Below, in pieces: positions 25,821 through 35,366 of a DNA stretch of 64,000 nt. The DNA comes from Cohnella faecalis (GTDB lineage Bacteria > Bacillota > Bacilli > Paenibacillales > Paenibacillaceae), in NCBI RefSeq assembly GCF_003570905.1, contig NZ_QXJM01000023.1, positions 62,001 to 126,000 of the forward strand, read 5' to 3'. Position numbers and translations under genes: made by a program. The notes under the pieces were generated by a model. The model saw only the letters and a program-made list of their open reading frames with translations. It had not been told where the DNA came from and did no database searches. Each line of letters starts with the position of its first letter. The first letter of the stretch is position 1.

Positions 25821-26690
25821 TTACTCCTCTCGGAACCCTTCTCCAAGAACGTCGTGAACATCGTTGATTACGATAAAAGCCCGTTTGTCATGCTGACGAA
25901 CGAGGCTTTTTAATTTGGGAATTTCGAAGCGGCTTACGACGCAATAGACGACGGTTTTCGGTTCGCCGGAGAAGCCTCCTCGCGCGGGCATCAAGGTGAC
26001 CCCGCGATCCAGCTCCCGTGTAATTTCCTTTGCGAGCCGGTCGGGCGACTCGCATACAATTGTGAACGCCTTGGCCGCATAGGCGCCCTCTTGAATGAAG
26101 TCGATGATTTTGGATGCAATGAAGACGGTAACGAGAGTGTAGAGCACCTTCTCCTTCGGTATGAAGAAAAGGGAAATTCCGAGGATCAGAACGTCCAGCG
26201 ACAAAATAATTTGTCCCATGCTCCAGCCTTTTGCCCTGTGGAGGATGCGGGCGATAATGTCGACGCCGCCCGTCGTGCCGCCTACCCGAAACACCAAGCC
26301 GAGTCCTACTCCTAGCGTGACTCCCGCATATAAGACGACGAGGATGAAATCCTGCTCGGTTCGGAACGGCTCGATGTAACCGTGCTGAAATAGACGCTCC
26401 AATATCCACAAAAAGATCGACAGAAGCACGGTGCCGCCTACCGTATAGACCATCGCGGACTTTCCGAGCCGACGCCAGCCGAGAGCGAACAAGGGAAGAT
26501 TGATGACCAGCGTCATGAGCGAGGTCGGCAAATTGCCGGCGTAGTTAAGAAGGACGGCAACGCCGGTCACGCCGCCTTCCATCAGCCGGTTGGGCAAGAT
26601 GAAATATTGAATTCCGAAAGCGTATACAGCCGTTCCGGCCGCTAAAGTAGCCCATGTTCGGACTTTTCGCCAAAAATCGTCGGATGACAT
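25821..26690 (-). CDS. YitT family membrane protein (YpjC-like)
   Basis: 289-aa protein with five or six membrane helices (YitT_membrane domain, about residues 15-205, with GVTGVAVLLNY and VGGTTGGVDIIARIL). A C-terminal DUF2179-type domain follows (ARGGFSGEPKTVVYCVV, then KRAFIVINDVHDVLGEGF). The role is unknown; relatives are suggested to be transporters. The start at 26690 follows GGAGGG on the minus strand. It runs against its neighbours and converges with ypjB. The equivalent gene is also at this place in B. subtilis. Confidence 0.88.
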   Translation of the reverse strand: MSSDDFWRKVRTWATLAAGTAVYAFGIQYFILPNRLMEGGVTGVAVLLNYAGNLPTSLMTLVINLPLFALGWRRLGKSAMVYTVGGTVLLSIFLWILERLFQHGYIEPFRTEQDFILVVLYAGVTLGVGLGLVFRVGGTTGGVDIIARILHRAKGWSMGQIILSLDVLILGISLFFIPKEKVLYTLVTVFIASKIIDFIQEGAYAAKAFTIVCESPDRLAKEITRELDRGVTLMPARGGFSGEPKTVVYCVVSRFEIPKLKSLVRQHDKRAFIVINDVHDVLGEGFREE

Positions 26691-26786
26691 GATCGAATCC
26701 CTCCGTGAAATGGTGAATTTGCATTTGTTTTCCCCCACATCTTACGCTAACATAGGAATGAAACGAATGAAAAGGGAGCAAGGCTT

Positions 26787-27155
26787 GTGGGAGAATCGCA
26801 AATTACGAACCGTACGCTTTCCGAAAAGTCGCTGGCCCAAATCCAGCGCGAGGTGGATGCTTACATTTCGCAGTTCAAGGAAGGCTACTTTTCGCCTTTG
26901 GCCATGCTTGCCCGAATGAGCGAAGAAGTAGGCGAATTAGCCCGCGAAGTAAACCACCGGTTCGGCGAGAAGCCGAAAAAACCGGACGAAGCCGATAATT
27001 CCATTGAGATGGAGCTAGGCGATATTTTGTTCATCGTCACCTGTTTCGCCAATTCACTCGGTATTGATTTGGCGGAAGCGCACGACAAGGTGATGAGCAA
27101 ATTCAATACCCGCGACGCGAATCGCTGGACGAAGAAGAACACCGATAACCTGTAG
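26787..27155 (+). CDS. MazG-like nucleotide pyrophosphohydrolase (YpjD-like)
   Basis: 122-aa all-alpha NTP pyrophosphohydrolase. The metal-binding acidic residues have the EExxE and ExxD arrangement in SEEVGELAREV and MELGDILFIV. Family members hydrolyse non-canonical or excess nucleotides; the actual substrate is unknown. It starts with GTG after GGGAGCAAGG. It is divergent from the YitT gene and precedes the TPR-dapB group. Confidence 0.88.
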   Translation: MGESQITNRTLSEKSLAQIQREVDAYISQFKEGYFSPLAMLARMSEEVGELAREVNHRFGEKPKKPDEADNSIEMELGDILFIVTCFANSLGIDLAEAHDKVMSKFNTRDANRWTKKNTDNL

Positions 27156-27169
27156 CAATCATATGCTGT

Positions 27170-27196
27170 ACCATCCCCGCACGAAGGGAGGATGGT
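27170..27196 (+). promoter_or_regulatory. Hairpin over the ribosome site of the TPR gene
   Basis: ACCATCC (27170-27176) pairs perfectly with GGATGGT (27190-27196). The stem covers part of the GGGAGG ribosome site of the gene starting at 27201, so it could lower its translation. No T tract follows, so it is not a terminator. Confidence 0.35.
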
Positions 27197-27200
27197 CGAT

Positions 27201-27749
27201 ATGGACGGGGAATCCTATGTTCGGCTGGCGTACGACGCGATTTTCAAAGGCGATTTCGAACAGGCAGTCTGCTGGTTTCAGCAGGCTATGGAATGCGAGC
27301 CGTCGAACGCAGCGTATGCATACAAAGCATCCATTACATGCGCGCGGAGCGGGAAGCTTGCATTGGCGCTCGAGTACGCCGGCCGCGCCGTGCGGCTCAT
27401 ACCCGAAGATCCGCAGTATTCGCTTCATCTCCGAATGCTGGAGGCGAAGGACTTGACGGCTCGTGCCCAAGCGGCGCTTGCCGCTATGCCCGCAGCTCCG
27501 GAGAGGGCCGTTCCCGACCTGCTGCAAGCCGTCCGGCTTGATCCGTTATCGGTTGAAGCCAGAGTGCTTCTAGGCATTGGGCATCGGATGATGGGCAAGC
27601 ACCGCGACGCGGTTATCGCTTTTCGCGATGCGCTTCAACTGGAGCCGTTGCACAATGAAGCGGCAAGGTTGCTTCGGGAAGCGAAGGCGGAATGGCGCAA
27701 TCAATTGAAACGGCGGTTTTCCAATCCAACAACGAATAGGAATAGGTGA
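27201..27749 (+). CDS. Tetratricopeptide-repeat protein
   Basis: 182-aa soluble protein with at least three TPR-like helix pairs: AYDAIFKGDFEQAVCWFQQA, then AITCARSGKLALALEYAGRA (first residues approximate), then GIGHRMMGKHRDAVIAFRDA. It is probably a protein-protein adaptor; partner unknown. ATG 27201 is preferred to 27192 because GGGAGG then lies 9 nt upstream. It overlaps the dapB region closely. B. subtilis has no TPR gene at this point. Confidence 0.8.
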   Translation: MDGESYVRLAYDAIFKGDFEQAVCWFQQAMECEPSNAAYAYKASITCARSGKLALALEYAGRAVRLIPEDPQYSLHLRMLEAKDLTARAQAALAAMPAAPERAVPDLLQAVRLDPLSVEARVLLGIGHRMMGKHRDAVIAFRDALQLEPLHNEAARLLREAKAEWRNQLKRRFSNPTTNRNR

Positions 27750-27754
27750 TTGAA

Positions 27755-28558
27755 GTGTCTGAAAGAATTAAAGTGGCGGTAGCCGGAGCCGGCGGCCGAA
27801 TGGGCCGGGAAGTCGTCAAGATGGTGCTGGAGGACGAAGAGCTGCAGCTTGTCGCAGCCATTGCCCGATCGGCGGGACCTGTCGACGCCGGCACGCTCGT
27901 AGGCAAACCGGCTGCCTCCGTCATTGTATCCTCCGATCTGGAGTCCGCATTGACAAGCTCTCGTCCCGACGTCCTGGTCGATTTCACGAACCCGCAATCG
28001 GCTATGCCGAATACGGAAATCGCGGTTCGACTAGGCGTTCGTCCCGTTGTTGGCACGACCGGATTCACACCGGAGCAAATGGTTCAGTTGGACGAGCTGT
28101 GCAAGGAGAAAGGCATTGGCGCATTGATCGCTCCCAACTTTTCCATCGGCGCCATTCTCATGATGAAGTTTTCGGCTATGGCTGCCAAATATTTTCCCCA
28201 TGTTGAAATCATCGAATACCACGGCGATCAAAAATTAGACGCTCCTTCCGGGACTTCGATCAAGACGGCGGAATGGATTTCGGAGACGCGCAAGGAGCTT
28301 CGCCAAGGAAATCCGAAGGAAGAGGAAGTCATCGAAGGCTCTCGCGGAGGTTACTACAACGGGTTCCGCATACATAGCGTACGATTGCCAGGCGTATTCG
28401 CCCAGCAGGAAGTCGTATTCGGCGCCTTCGGCCAAACGCTGAAAATTCGCCACGACTCCTACGAACGCGCGGGTTACATGCCCGGCGTGAACACCGCGAT
28501 CAAAAAAATTATGGGCGTGACCGGTCTCGTCTACGGGTTCGAGCACTTCCTCGATTAA
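27755..28558 (+). CDS. dapB: 4-Hydroxy-tetrahydrodipicolinate reductase
   Basis: NAD(P)H-dependent step of the diaminopimelate/lysine pathway, needed for peptidoglycan and spore dipicolinate. GTG 27755, after AGGTGA, gives 267 aa, the B. subtilis length. Motifs: GAGGRMGREV (nucleotide binding), VDFTNP, GTTGFTPEQ, APNFSIGA, and the substrate site EYHGDQKLDAPSGTS. The stop of the TPR gene lies 5 bp upstream, so they are probably co-transcribed. Confidence 0.96.
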   Translation: MSERIKVAVAGAGGRMGREVVKMVLEDEELQLVAAIARSAGPVDAGTLVGKPAASVIVSSDLESALTSSRPDVLVDFTNPQSAMPNTEIAVRLGVRPVVGTTGFTPEQMVQLDELCKEKGIGALIAPNFSIGAILMMKFSAMAAKYFPHVEIIEYHGDQKLDAPSGTSIKTAEWISETRKELRQGNPKEEEVIEGSRGGYYNGFRIHSVRLPGVFAQQEVVFGAFGQTLKIRHDSYERAGYMPGVNTAIKKIMGVTGLVYGFEHFLD

Positions 28559-28602
28559 AAGCACGAACATAAGCTTCCCTTCAGGAGAGGAGAACGTTCC
28601 GC

Positions 28603-29025
28603 ATGATGCACATTGCTCTCATCGCGCACGATCGCAAAAAAGACGAAATGGTCAATTTCGTCATCGCCTACGAAAACGTATTGGCACCGCACAAGCTATA
28701 TGCTACGGGAACGACGGGAAGCCGGATCATGGAAAGCACGAGCCTGAACGTTCATCGGTTCATGTCCGGTCCGCTAGGCGGAGACCAGCAGATCGGCGCT
28801 CTCGTTGCGCAGAACGAGATGGATTTGATTATTTTCTTGCGCGACCCTCTAATGGCGCAGCCGCACGAGCCGGACATCATCGCGCTTCTGAGGCTTTGCG
28901 ACGTGCAAGGCATTCCGGTGGCAACCAATATCGCAACGGGAGAGCTGCTGCTTAAAGCGATGGAACGGGGAGATTTCGCTTGGCGCGAGCTCGTTCACAA
29001 GTATAAGCCGGGGATTGACGAATGA
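28603..29025 (+). CDS. mgsA: Methylglyoxal synthase
   Basis: Converts dihydroxyacetone phosphate to methylglyoxal, a bypass used when phosphate is short. The 140-aa protein has [14 protein letters not shown] (catalytic region), [10 protein letters not shown] (phosphate binding), [14 protein letters not shown] and [15 protein letters not shown] with the catalytic Asp and His. The ribosome site is AGGAGAGGAG. Its stop overlaps bshB1 as ATGA. The bacillithiol genes that follow make the thiol that detoxifies methylglyoxal, a sensible functional pairing. Confidence 0.97.
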   Translation: MMHIALIAHDRKKDEMVNFVIAYENVLAPHKLYATGTTGSRIMESTSLNVHRFMSGPLGGDQQIGALVAQNEMDLIIFLRDPLMAQPHEPDIIALLRLCDVQGIPVATNIATGELLLKAMERGDFAWRELVHKYKPGIDE

Positions 29026-29735
29026 CTGCGGCAGCGCATCGGTACGGTTTGGACATGCTCATATTTGCCGCGCATCCGGACGACGCTGAAATCGGCATGG
29101 GCGGGACGATCGCCAAGCATACCGCTGCCGGCAATCGCGTTGGCTTGATCGATTTGACCTATGCGGAGATGTCCTCCAACGGCAACGTCGAAACTCGGCA
29201 AAAGGAAGCGGCGGAGGCTTCGAAAATTCTCGGATTGGCGGTAAGAGAAAATTTGGGGCTTCCCGATCGGCGGCTTGCCGCGGTACCCGAGCAAATCGAC
29301 CTTATGGTGTCCGCCATCCGGCGGCATCGGCCGCGCATCGTGTTCACTCCGTATTTTATCGACAGGCATCCCGATCATGTCATGTGCAGCCGTATGACGG
29401 AAGAAGCGGTGTTCAATGCTAAGCTGAGACGCTACATTCCGGAGGAACCGGCGTGGACGGTCGACATGCTTTATTTTTATTTCATCAACGAAGTTCATAC
29501 GAGCCAGGTGCTCGTCGATATTAGCGACGTTCAGGAGCGAAAGATGGCGTCGGTTCGCGCGTACCGTTCCCAATTCATGCCGGCCGGAAGCGAGCAAGAT
29601 TGGGTGGAAACCCCGCTGACCGGCAGCTATGTGGAAATGGTTGTCGCACGCGATCGCTTGCTCGGACAGCAGAGGAAATTGGCGTTTGCCGAAGGCTTCG
29701 TTCCGAGAGGGCCGGTCACGCTCGATCGGCTCTGA
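29022..29735 (+). CDS. bshB1: Bacillithiol biosynthesis deacetylase BshB1
   Basis: Zinc-dependent PIG-L/LmbE-family enzyme that deacetylates GlcNAc-malate in bacillithiol synthesis. The 237-aa protein has the N-terminal zinc/catalytic motif [14 protein letters not shown] and the third ligand region [12 protein letters not shown]. It overlaps mgsA as ATGA and precedes bshA, the conserved arrangement that supports the B1 call over other LmbE proteins. Confidence 0.94.
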   Translation: MTAAAHRYGLDMLIFAAHPDDAEIGMGGTIAKHTAAGNRVGLIDLTYAEMSSNGNVETRQKEAAEASKILGLAVRENLGLPDRRLAAVPEQIDLMVSAIRRHRPRIVFTPYFIDRHPDHVMCSRMTEEAVFNAKLRRYIPEEPAWTVDMLYFYFINEVHTSQVLVDISDVQERKMASVRAYRSQFMPAGSEQDWVETPLTGSYVEMVVARDRLLGQQRKLAFAEGFVPRGPVTLDRL

Positions 29736-29807
29736 CCGTTCGCTCCCGGCAACGGGCAAGAAGGCAAGCGGGTAAAGAATAAGCAAGAAAAGAAAGGAGG
29801 AGAACGC

Positions 29808-30971
29808 GTGATTCGTCCACTAAAAATCGGTATTACTTGCTACCCTTCGCTAGGAGGGTCCGGTGTCGTAGCTACCGAGCTCGGAAAGCTGCTTGCCGAG
29901 AAGGGCCATGAAATTCATTTCATTACGAACAGCATTCCGTTCCGGCTTGGCAAGTTCCACCGCAATATTTTCTATCATGAAGTCGAGGTGTCGGACTATT
30001 ACGTATTCCGTTATCCTCCTTACGATTTGTCGCTGGCAAGCAAGATGAACCAGGTAGCCCGTCTGCAAGGGCTGGACGTTCTGCACGTGCACTATGCCGT
30101 GCCGCATGCGATATGCGCTTTTCTGGCCAAAGAAATGTCCGGCGACAAGCTCAAGGTTGTCACGACTCTTCACGGAACGGATATTACGGTTCTCGCCCAG
30201 GACGAGTCGCTTAAAGACATTATCAGGCTCGGCATCCGCAAGAGCGATGCCGTCACGGCGGTCAGCCAAGATTTGATTCGGGAAACCCGCGAGCTTCTGG
30301 AAATTCGGGAGCCGATCGATTTGACCTATAATTTCGTGGACAAACGGATTTACTACCCGCGCGAATGTTCGGATCTTCGCCGCGAATTCGTCCGCCCGAA
30401 CGAGAAGCTGCTTATGCACATATCCAACTTCCGTCCCGTTAAACGTACGAGCGACGTGGTCGATATTTTCGCGAAAGTAAACGCGGAAATTCCTTCCAAG
30501 CTGCTGCTTGTCGGAGAGGGACCTGATTTGCCGAAAATCCAGACGAAAATTATGCAGATGGGATTGGCGAACAAGGTTCATTTTTTGGGCAAGCAGGATG
30601 ACGTAGCCCATGTCATTTCGATTGCGGACTTAATGTTGCTCCCTTCGGAAAAAGAGAGCTTCGGACTCGTCGCGCTTGAAGCGATGGCATGCGGAGTGCC
30701 GACGATCGGTTCCATCGCAGGCGGTATTCCGGAGCTTGTTCAGCACGGCGTTACTGGCTTTTTGGCTCCGATCGGCGATACGGACCAAATGGCTTCGTAC
30801 GCATTGCAGCTGCTGAAGGATCCGGAGCTGTTCGCCAAATTCAGGAAAGCTTGCATCAGCCGGGCCACACAGCAATTTTGCAATGACTTAATTACCGCGC
30901 AGTACGAGCAAATCTATTACCGGGTACTCGGGATTCCTTACGAAGTTCCGATACCTGTATGCGAAGGATAG
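29808..30971 (+). CDS. bshA: N-acetyl-alpha-D-glucosaminyl L-malate synthase BshA
   Basis: GT4 glycosyltransferase that joins GlcNAc from UDP-GlcNAc to L-malate, first step of bacillithiol synthesis. The 387-aa protein has the N-terminal [56 protein letters not shown] and the donor-site [18 protein letters not shown]. The GTG start follows AAAGGAGGAGAACGC. It is close to cca downstream. Confidence 0.96.
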   Translation: MIRPLKIGITCYPSLGGSGVVATELGKLLAEKGHEIHFITNSIPFRLGKFHRNIFYHEVEVSDYYVFRYPPYDLSLASKMNQVARLQGLDVLHVHYAVPHAICAFLAKEMSGDKLKVVTTLHGTDITVLAQDESLKDIIRLGIRKSDAVTAVSQDLIRETRELLEIREPIDLTYNFVDKRIYYPRECSDLRREFVRPNEKLLMHISNFRPVKRTSDVVDIFAKVNAEIPSKLLLVGEGPDLPKIQTKIMQMGLANKVHFLGKQDDVAHVISIADLMLLPSEKESFGLVALEAMACGVPTIGSIAGGIPELVQHGVTGFLAPIGDTDQMASYALQLLKDPELFAKFRKACISRATQQFCNDLITAQYEQIYYRVLGIPYEVPIPVCEG

Positions 30972-30977
30972 ACGAAG

Positions 30978-32321
30978 ATGGCTGCCGTTGACGGAGAAGC
31001 TCTATGGGCTGCAGGGCTTGCCGTCGTCCGCCGGCTGCGCGAAGCGGGCTTCGAAGCGTTCCTGGTCGGAGGCTGCGTCCGCGACCGGCTGCTGCGAAGA
31101 GCCGTTCACGATATCGATATCGCGACCTCCGCGCTTCCGGAAGAGGTCATGTCGACGTTCGCTCGTACGCTGCCGACCGGGCTGCAGCATGGAACCGTAA
31201 CCGTGATGGAGAATGGCGTACCGTTCGAGGTGACGACGTATAGGCACGAAACCGGCTACAGCGACGGCCGGCGTCCGGACGAAGTAACTTTCGTGAGAGA
31301 TATCAGGGAAGACCTCGCTCGGCGAGATTTCACGATGAACGCTATCGCTGTCGGATTCGAAGGAGAGACAATCGATCCGTTCGGAGGAGAACGCGATTTG
31401 TCGGCAGGTTTAATTAGATGCGTAGGCGATGCCGATTCAAGGTTCGGCGAAGACGCTCTGCGAATGCTCCGCGCCGTCCGGTTCGCCGCAGTTCTCGATT
31501 TTCGGCTTGCGTTATCGACCTGGCGGGGAATAAAGAGGCAGCGCGAGCGTTTGAAGCACGTAGCCATGGAACGGGTCGCGGCCGAATGGGACAAGCTGAT
31601 GGCGAGCGACAAGCCGGATCGGGGTGCCGCTCTGCTTATTCGAAGCGGATTGCTCGCGAACGTAAAGGATCCGCTGCCGGACACTCTCGCAAGCGTCAAG
31701 CCCGATGCCATAGATATTCGTTGGCATTGCGTCAAGGAGTGCCGATTGTCCGAAGCGGACGATATCGATGTTCGCTGGGCCGCTTTTCTGTCGGCGGCAG
31801 GCTGCGGGGCAGACGAAGCGGAGCAACTGTGCCGGAAGCTGAGGCTGAGCTCGCAGAGAACGAAGCGGATTTCGGGCGTTATCGGCTTTGATCGGTTATG
31901 GTCGGACCGGCTGATGGCAGTCGCTGGAAGTGCCGGGAAAAAGGCTTTTGATGAAACAGCGAATGAACAGGCTAATGCCGTGCAGTTGTCTTCTCTTCGG
32001 GCTTCGTGGGTAAAGCTGGCTTTGCGGTTCGGTCGAAGTACGGCGGAGGATTGGCTGAAGATGACGAAATGCCGCCCAGTTGCTTACTCGTTACTAGCCT
32101 ATGCTAAAGATTGGACTAACGAGATATCGGTATGGAAGGCTGCGGAGCTCGCCGTAAGAGGGGATGAGCTGTCCCGTTCGTTGGCCAAAGCTCCCGGTCC
32201 CTGGATCGCCGAGCTGCTTAACGAATTGCTTGAGCTGGTCGCGCTGGACCGATTGGGCAATGATTCGGAATCGCTGCTTGCCGCTGCGCGAGCGCAAATG
32301 GACGGAGGTAACGCATCGTGA
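30978..32321 (+). CDS. cca: CCA-adding tRNA nucleotidyltransferase
   Basis: Adds or repairs the 3' CCA of tRNAs without a template. The 447-aa class II enzyme has the nucleotidyltransferase head (LVGGCVRDRLL, then HDIDIATSALPEE with the catalytic DxD), the HGTVTV and RRDFTMNAIAV motifs, EDALRMLRAVRFAA in the neck and the helical tail. It starts 6 bp after bshA. birA starts 4 bp inside its end. Confidence 0.96.
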   Translation: MAAVDGEALWAAGLAVVRRLREAGFEAFLVGGCVRDRLLRRAVHDIDIATSALPEEVMSTFARTLPTGLQHGTVTVMENGVPFEVTTYRHETGYSDGRRPDEVTFVRDIREDLARRDFTMNAIAVGFEGETIDPFGGERDLSAGLIRCVGDADSRFGEDALRMLRAVRFAAVLDFRLALSTWRGIKRQRERLKHVAMERVAAEWDKLMASDKPDRGAALLIRSGLLANVKDPLPDTLASVKPDAIDIRWHCVKECRLSEADDIDVRWAAFLSAAGCGADEAEQLCRKLRLSSQRTKRISGVIGFDRLWSDRLMAVAGSAGKKAFDETANEQANAVQLSSLRASWVKLALRFGRSTAEDWLKMTKCRPVAYSLLAYAKDWTNEISVWKAAELAVRGDELSRSLAKAPGPWIAELLNELLELVALDRLGNDSESLLAAARAQMDGGNAS

Positions 32322-33313
32322 GCAACGTTTCGTTGTTAGAGCTTTTGGAGGCGGAAGCGGGAGCTTACGTGTCCGGTGAGGACATTAGCCGCCGGTTGAA
32401 CGTAAGCCGAACGGCGGTATGGAAGCAAGTTCGCAAGCTGGAGGCGCAAGGGTATACGATCGACGCGGTTCCCCGCCTTGGCTACCGGTTATCGGGGAAG
32501 CCGAGCCGGATTACGGCGCTGGAATTGCTTCCTAAGCTGAATACGCGCGCCTTCGGCCGCCAATTGCGGATTATGGACGTTGTCCCGTCTACTCAGGACG
32601 AGCTTCGCAAGCTTGCGGAGGAAGGCGCTCCCGAAGGAACGCTCGTTATCGCGGAGCAGCAGACGAGCGGTCGCGGGAGAATGGGCAGGGCATGGGTATC
32701 TCCGGCTGGCAAAGGCGTATGGATGAGTCTGCTGCTGCGTCCGCTCGTTCCATTGCCATTGACCCCGCAGCTAACGCTGCTTGCGGCTGTCGCCTTAAGC
32801 CGAGCCATTGCGAGAGTCGTTCCTTCGTTATCCATCGGCATTAAGTGGCCCAACGATTTGCTGGTCGACGGCAAAAAAATAAGCGGTATATTGCTCGAAT
32901 CGGCAGCGGAAGACGAGAGGCTTCGCTACGTGGTCGTCGGTCTCGGCGTTTCCGTCAATTTGGAGCCGGACGATTATCCCGAAGAGTTGCTGGAACGGGC
33001 GGTATCGTTGAAAATGGCTAACGGCGGCAAGGCAATCGATAGAGCAGAGCTGATCGCGGTCATTCTCGAAGAATTCGAGAGGCTGTACGATCTGTTCGCG
33101 GAGAGAGGCTTTGCGCCGATTCGGGCGCTGTGGGAAGCTCATTCGGTAACGCTTAATCATACCGTTCGCCTGACGACTCCGACGGGGACGCTGATCGGCG
33201 TTCCAAGGAGCCTGGACGAGATGGGCGGCCTTCGCGTCGAACTGCCGGACGGCAGCTTCCAAACCGTCTATTCCGCGGACATAGGCGATCCGGGGACGCG
33301 CGGCGGTCAATAA
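32318..33313 (+). CDS. birA: Biotin-protein ligase / biotin repressor BirA
   Basis: Bifunctional 331-aa protein. The N-terminal winged helix (residues 4-60, with VSGEDISRRLNVSRTAVWKQ) binds biotin operators. The central ligase domain has the biotinyl-AMP site TSGRGRMGRAWVSPAGKGVW, KWPNDLLVDGKKISGIL and VGLGVSVNL. A small C-terminal SH3-like domain completes it. GTG 32318 follows GGAGGTAAC and overlaps the cca stop. Confidence 0.96.
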   Translation: MSNVSLLELLEAEAGAYVSGEDISRRLNVSRTAVWKQVRKLEAQGYTIDAVPRLGYRLSGKPSRITALELLPKLNTRAFGRQLRIMDVVPSTQDELRKLAEEGAPEGTLVIAEQQTSGRGRMGRAWVSPAGKGVWMSLLLRPLVPLPLTPQLTLLAAVALSRAIARVVPSLSIGIKWPNDLLVDGKKISGILLESAAEDERLRYVVVGLGVSVNLEPDDYPEELLERAVSLKMANGGKAIDRAELIAVILEEFERLYDLFAERGFAPIRALWEAHSVTLNHTVRLTTPTGTLIGVPRSLDEMGGLRVELPDGSFQTVYSADIGDPGTRGGQ

Positions 33314-33364
33314 GCCGCAATAAGCGTCGCCGATCGCATTCAGCCGCCGCATCTATTTACCCGA

Positions 33365-33394
33365 TAGACTAAAGCGGTGCACGTAGGTTATAAT
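33365..33394 (+). promoter_or_regulatory. Sigma-A promoter of panBCD
   Basis: TAGACT (33365-33370), an 18-bp spacer and a perfect TATAAT (33389-33394). Transcription should start near 33401, right at the base of the Pan-type hairpin. Confidence 0.75.
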
Positions 33395-33399
33395 AAAAT

Positions 33400-33440
33400 C
33401 CGCAAGGTGGTATCGCCAAGGAGCGAACCGCACTTGCCGG
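33400..33440 (+). promoter_or_regulatory. Pan RNA motif (stem-loop with two bulged A) in the panB leader
   Basis: From the outside: CAAG (33403-33406) pairs with CTTG (33433-33436), GTGGT (33407-33411) with ACCGC (33427-33431, one G-U pair), and TCGC (33413-33416) with GCGA (33423-33426), around loop CAAGGA. A33412 bulges on the left strand and A33432 on the right. A hairpin with two conserved bulged A residues upstream of pantothenate genes is the published description of the Pan motif. The gene context (panB, panC, panD) fits exactly. The ligand or mechanism of this class is not established. Confidence 0.75.
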
Positions 33441-33618
33441 CTTATAACAGCAATAACAGCTTCATACCCGTCATGATTTCGCGGCGGATTCTGCTCTGAG
33501 CCTTAAGGGACCGAGACAGAAGGACGTGAAGGACGTTCGATGTTGACCTGGAACCTTTTTTGCTCATGGGCGAAATGGGTTTTTTTATTTTTTCTAAATT
33601 CAAGGGGGGCGTAAGACC
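33441..33618 (+). other. Remaining panB leader, possible attenuator
   Basis: About 178 nt without a gene. Two T tracts occur (TTTTTTG near 33556 and TTTTTTTATTTTTT near 33582-33595). Each is preceded only by weak short stems (GTTC/GAAC with AAG/CTT; CTCAT/ATGGG with wobbles). Together with the Pan hairpin they could form a premature-termination switch, but no clear alternative pairing stands out. AAGGGGGGC just before 33619 is the panB ribosome site. Confidence 0.45.
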
Positions 33619-34482
33619 ATGAAACAGGCTTTGACCATCCCGAAACTCAAAGCGATGAAACAACAAAACAAACCGATAGCGATGCTGACGGCGTACGATT
33701 ATCCGTCTGCCAAGCTGTCCGAGGAAGCCGGCGTGGACGTTATTCTTGTCGGCGATTCGCTCGGCAATGTCGTGCTTGGCTACGATACGACGGTGCCCGT
33801 CACTCTCGAAGATATGATCTACCATACGAGGGCCGTCGTGCGCGGCGCTCCGAATACGCTAATCGTAGCGGACATGCCTTTCGCGACCTACCGTCTTGGT
33901 CCCGCAGAGACGCTTCGCAATGCGGCTCGTCTTATGCGCGAGGGAGGCGCTCACGCCGTCAAGCTCGAAGGAGGCGCCGATTTGGCCGAGGAAGTTCGCC
34001 GTCTGACGGCTTCCGGCATTCCGGTGATCGGCCACCTTGGGCTGACGCCGCAATCGGTTCATCAGATCGGCGGCTATAAGGTGCAAGGGAAGGATTCCAA
34101 GGAAGTCGAGAAGCTTCTTGACGACGCCAAAGCGCTCGAGCAAGCGGGAGCGTTCGGAATCGTGCTAGAGCTCGTTACCGAGCCGGTCGCCGCCGCCATC
34201 AGCAAATCGCTGACCATACCGACAATCGGAATCGGGGCGGGAAGAGGCTGCGACGGCCAAGTGCTCGTCTACCACGATCTGCTTCGCTACGGCTCCGGCA
34301 TCCGGGACAAACGATTCGTCCAAAGCTACGCCGATATCGGCACAACTATCAAGAGCGCAATAACCCAATACGTGGACGACGTAAAATCGCAAGCTTTCCC
34401 GCAGGAGAAGCACGGTTTTCCGCTTGACGATCAAGCCGTTCAAGCGTGGTCTTCCCGCCTATACGGAGGAGATTCAAAATGA
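33619..34482 (+). CDS. panB: 3-Methyl-2-oxobutanoate hydroxymethyltransferase
   Basis: Makes ketopantoate from 2-oxoisovalerate with methylene-THF, first step of pantothenate synthesis. The 287-aa TIM barrel has MLTAYDYPSA, the metal/substrate site VGDSLGNVVLGYD, DMPFATY, KLEGG, GHLGLTPQS and IPTIGIGAGRGCDGQVLV. The ribosome site is AAGGGGGGC. It overlaps panC as ATGA. Confidence 0.97.
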   Translation: MKQALTIPKLKAMKQQNKPIAMLTAYDYPSAKLSEEAGVDVILVGDSLGNVVLGYDTTVPVTLEDMIYHTRAVVRGAPNTLIVADMPFATYRLGPAETLRNAARLMREGGAHAVKLEGGADLAEEVRRLTASGIPVIGHLGLTPQSVHQIGGYKVQGKDSKEVEKLLDDAKALEQAGAFGIVLELVTEPVAAAISKSLTIPTIGIGAGRGCDGQVLVYHDLLRYGSGIRDKRFVQSYADIGTTIKSAITQYVDDVKSQAFPQEKHGFPLDDQAVQAWSSRLYGGDSK

Positions 34483-35366
34483 CGTTATCCATCATTCGGC
34501 ACATTCCCGAGCTTCGCGAGCGTATCGCGGAATTTCGGCGAAGCCGACCCGATTCCTCTGTCGGCTTCGTGCCCACAATGGGGTATCTTCACCAAGGCCA
34601 TGCCAGCCTTATTCGCCGATCCGCGGAAGAAAACGGATTAACGGTCGTCAGCGCTTTTGTCAATCCGACCCAATTCGGTCCGAACGAGGATTTCGATAAA
34701 TATCCGCGAGACGAGGCACGAGATAAGAGTCTGGCTTCGGAAGCAGGCGCCCATATTCTGTTCATGCCGGAAGTGTCGGAAATGTACCCGGATCCTATCC
34801 GAACGACAGTAGCCGTAACGGGACTGACGGACCGTCTGTGCGGCGCCAGCCGTCCCGGTCATTTCGAAGGCGTAGCTACCGTCGTGACGAAGCTGTTCAA
34901 TATCGTAACGCCTGATCGGGCCTATTTCGGCTTGAAGGACGCGCAGCAGGTGGCTGTTATCGCAAGGTTCACCCGGGATCTCAATATTCCCGTCGATATC
35001 GTGCCTTGTCCGACCGTAAGGGAGGCGGACGGGCTGGCCCTCAGCTCGCGGAACGTGTACTTGAGCCCGGAGGAGCGCAGGCAGGCGCTTATCCTTTCCC
35101 GCACGCTCGGCCAAGTGCCGGACTGGATCGAGGAAGGAATGACGGAAGCGGAGCTGAGCGTAAGATTGCGCGGCAAGATCAGATCCCAGCCGCTCGCCGA
35201 TATCGATTACGCGGACGTGCTTACGTATCCCGAGCTGGAATTTCCGCGCGCGGGAATGCGGCTGCGCAATTCGGATCGTCCTTTGCTGATCGCATTGGCT
35301 GTCCGGTTCGGCAACACCAGGCTAATCGATAACGTTCTTTTATTTCCTCAGGAGGTGAGGGCTTGA
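34479..35366 (+). CDS. panC: Pantothenate synthetase
   Basis: ATP-dependent ligation of pantoate and beta-alanine. The 295-aa protein has the HIGH-type motif [34 protein letters not shown], the [17 protein letters not shown] stretch, [13 protein letters not shown] and [11 protein letters not shown] (KMSKS equivalent). The start at 34479 is fixed by the ATGA overlap with panB; the longer frame from 34446 is inside panB. It overlaps panD by one base (TGATG). Confidence 0.97.
   Translation: MTLSIIRHIPELRERIAEFRRSRPDSSVGFVPTMGYLHQGHASLIRRSAEENGLTVVSAFVNPTQFGPNEDFDKYPRDEARDKSLASEAGAHILFMPEVSEMYPDPIRTTVAVTGLTDRLCGASRPGHFEGVATVVTKLFNIVTPDRAYFGLKDAQQVAVIARFTRDLNIPVDIVPCPTVREADGLALSSRNVYLSPEERRQALILSRTLGQVPDWIEEGMTEAELSVRLRGKIRSQPLADIDYADVLTYPELEFPRAGMRLRNSDRPLLIALAVRFGNTRLIDNVLLFPQEVRA

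Noticed and set aside
33400..33440. T-box (GGTGGTATCGCC resembles the T-box core)
   Set aside because: It is at the 5' end of the leader, not before a terminator, and folds as a Pan-type hairpin instead.
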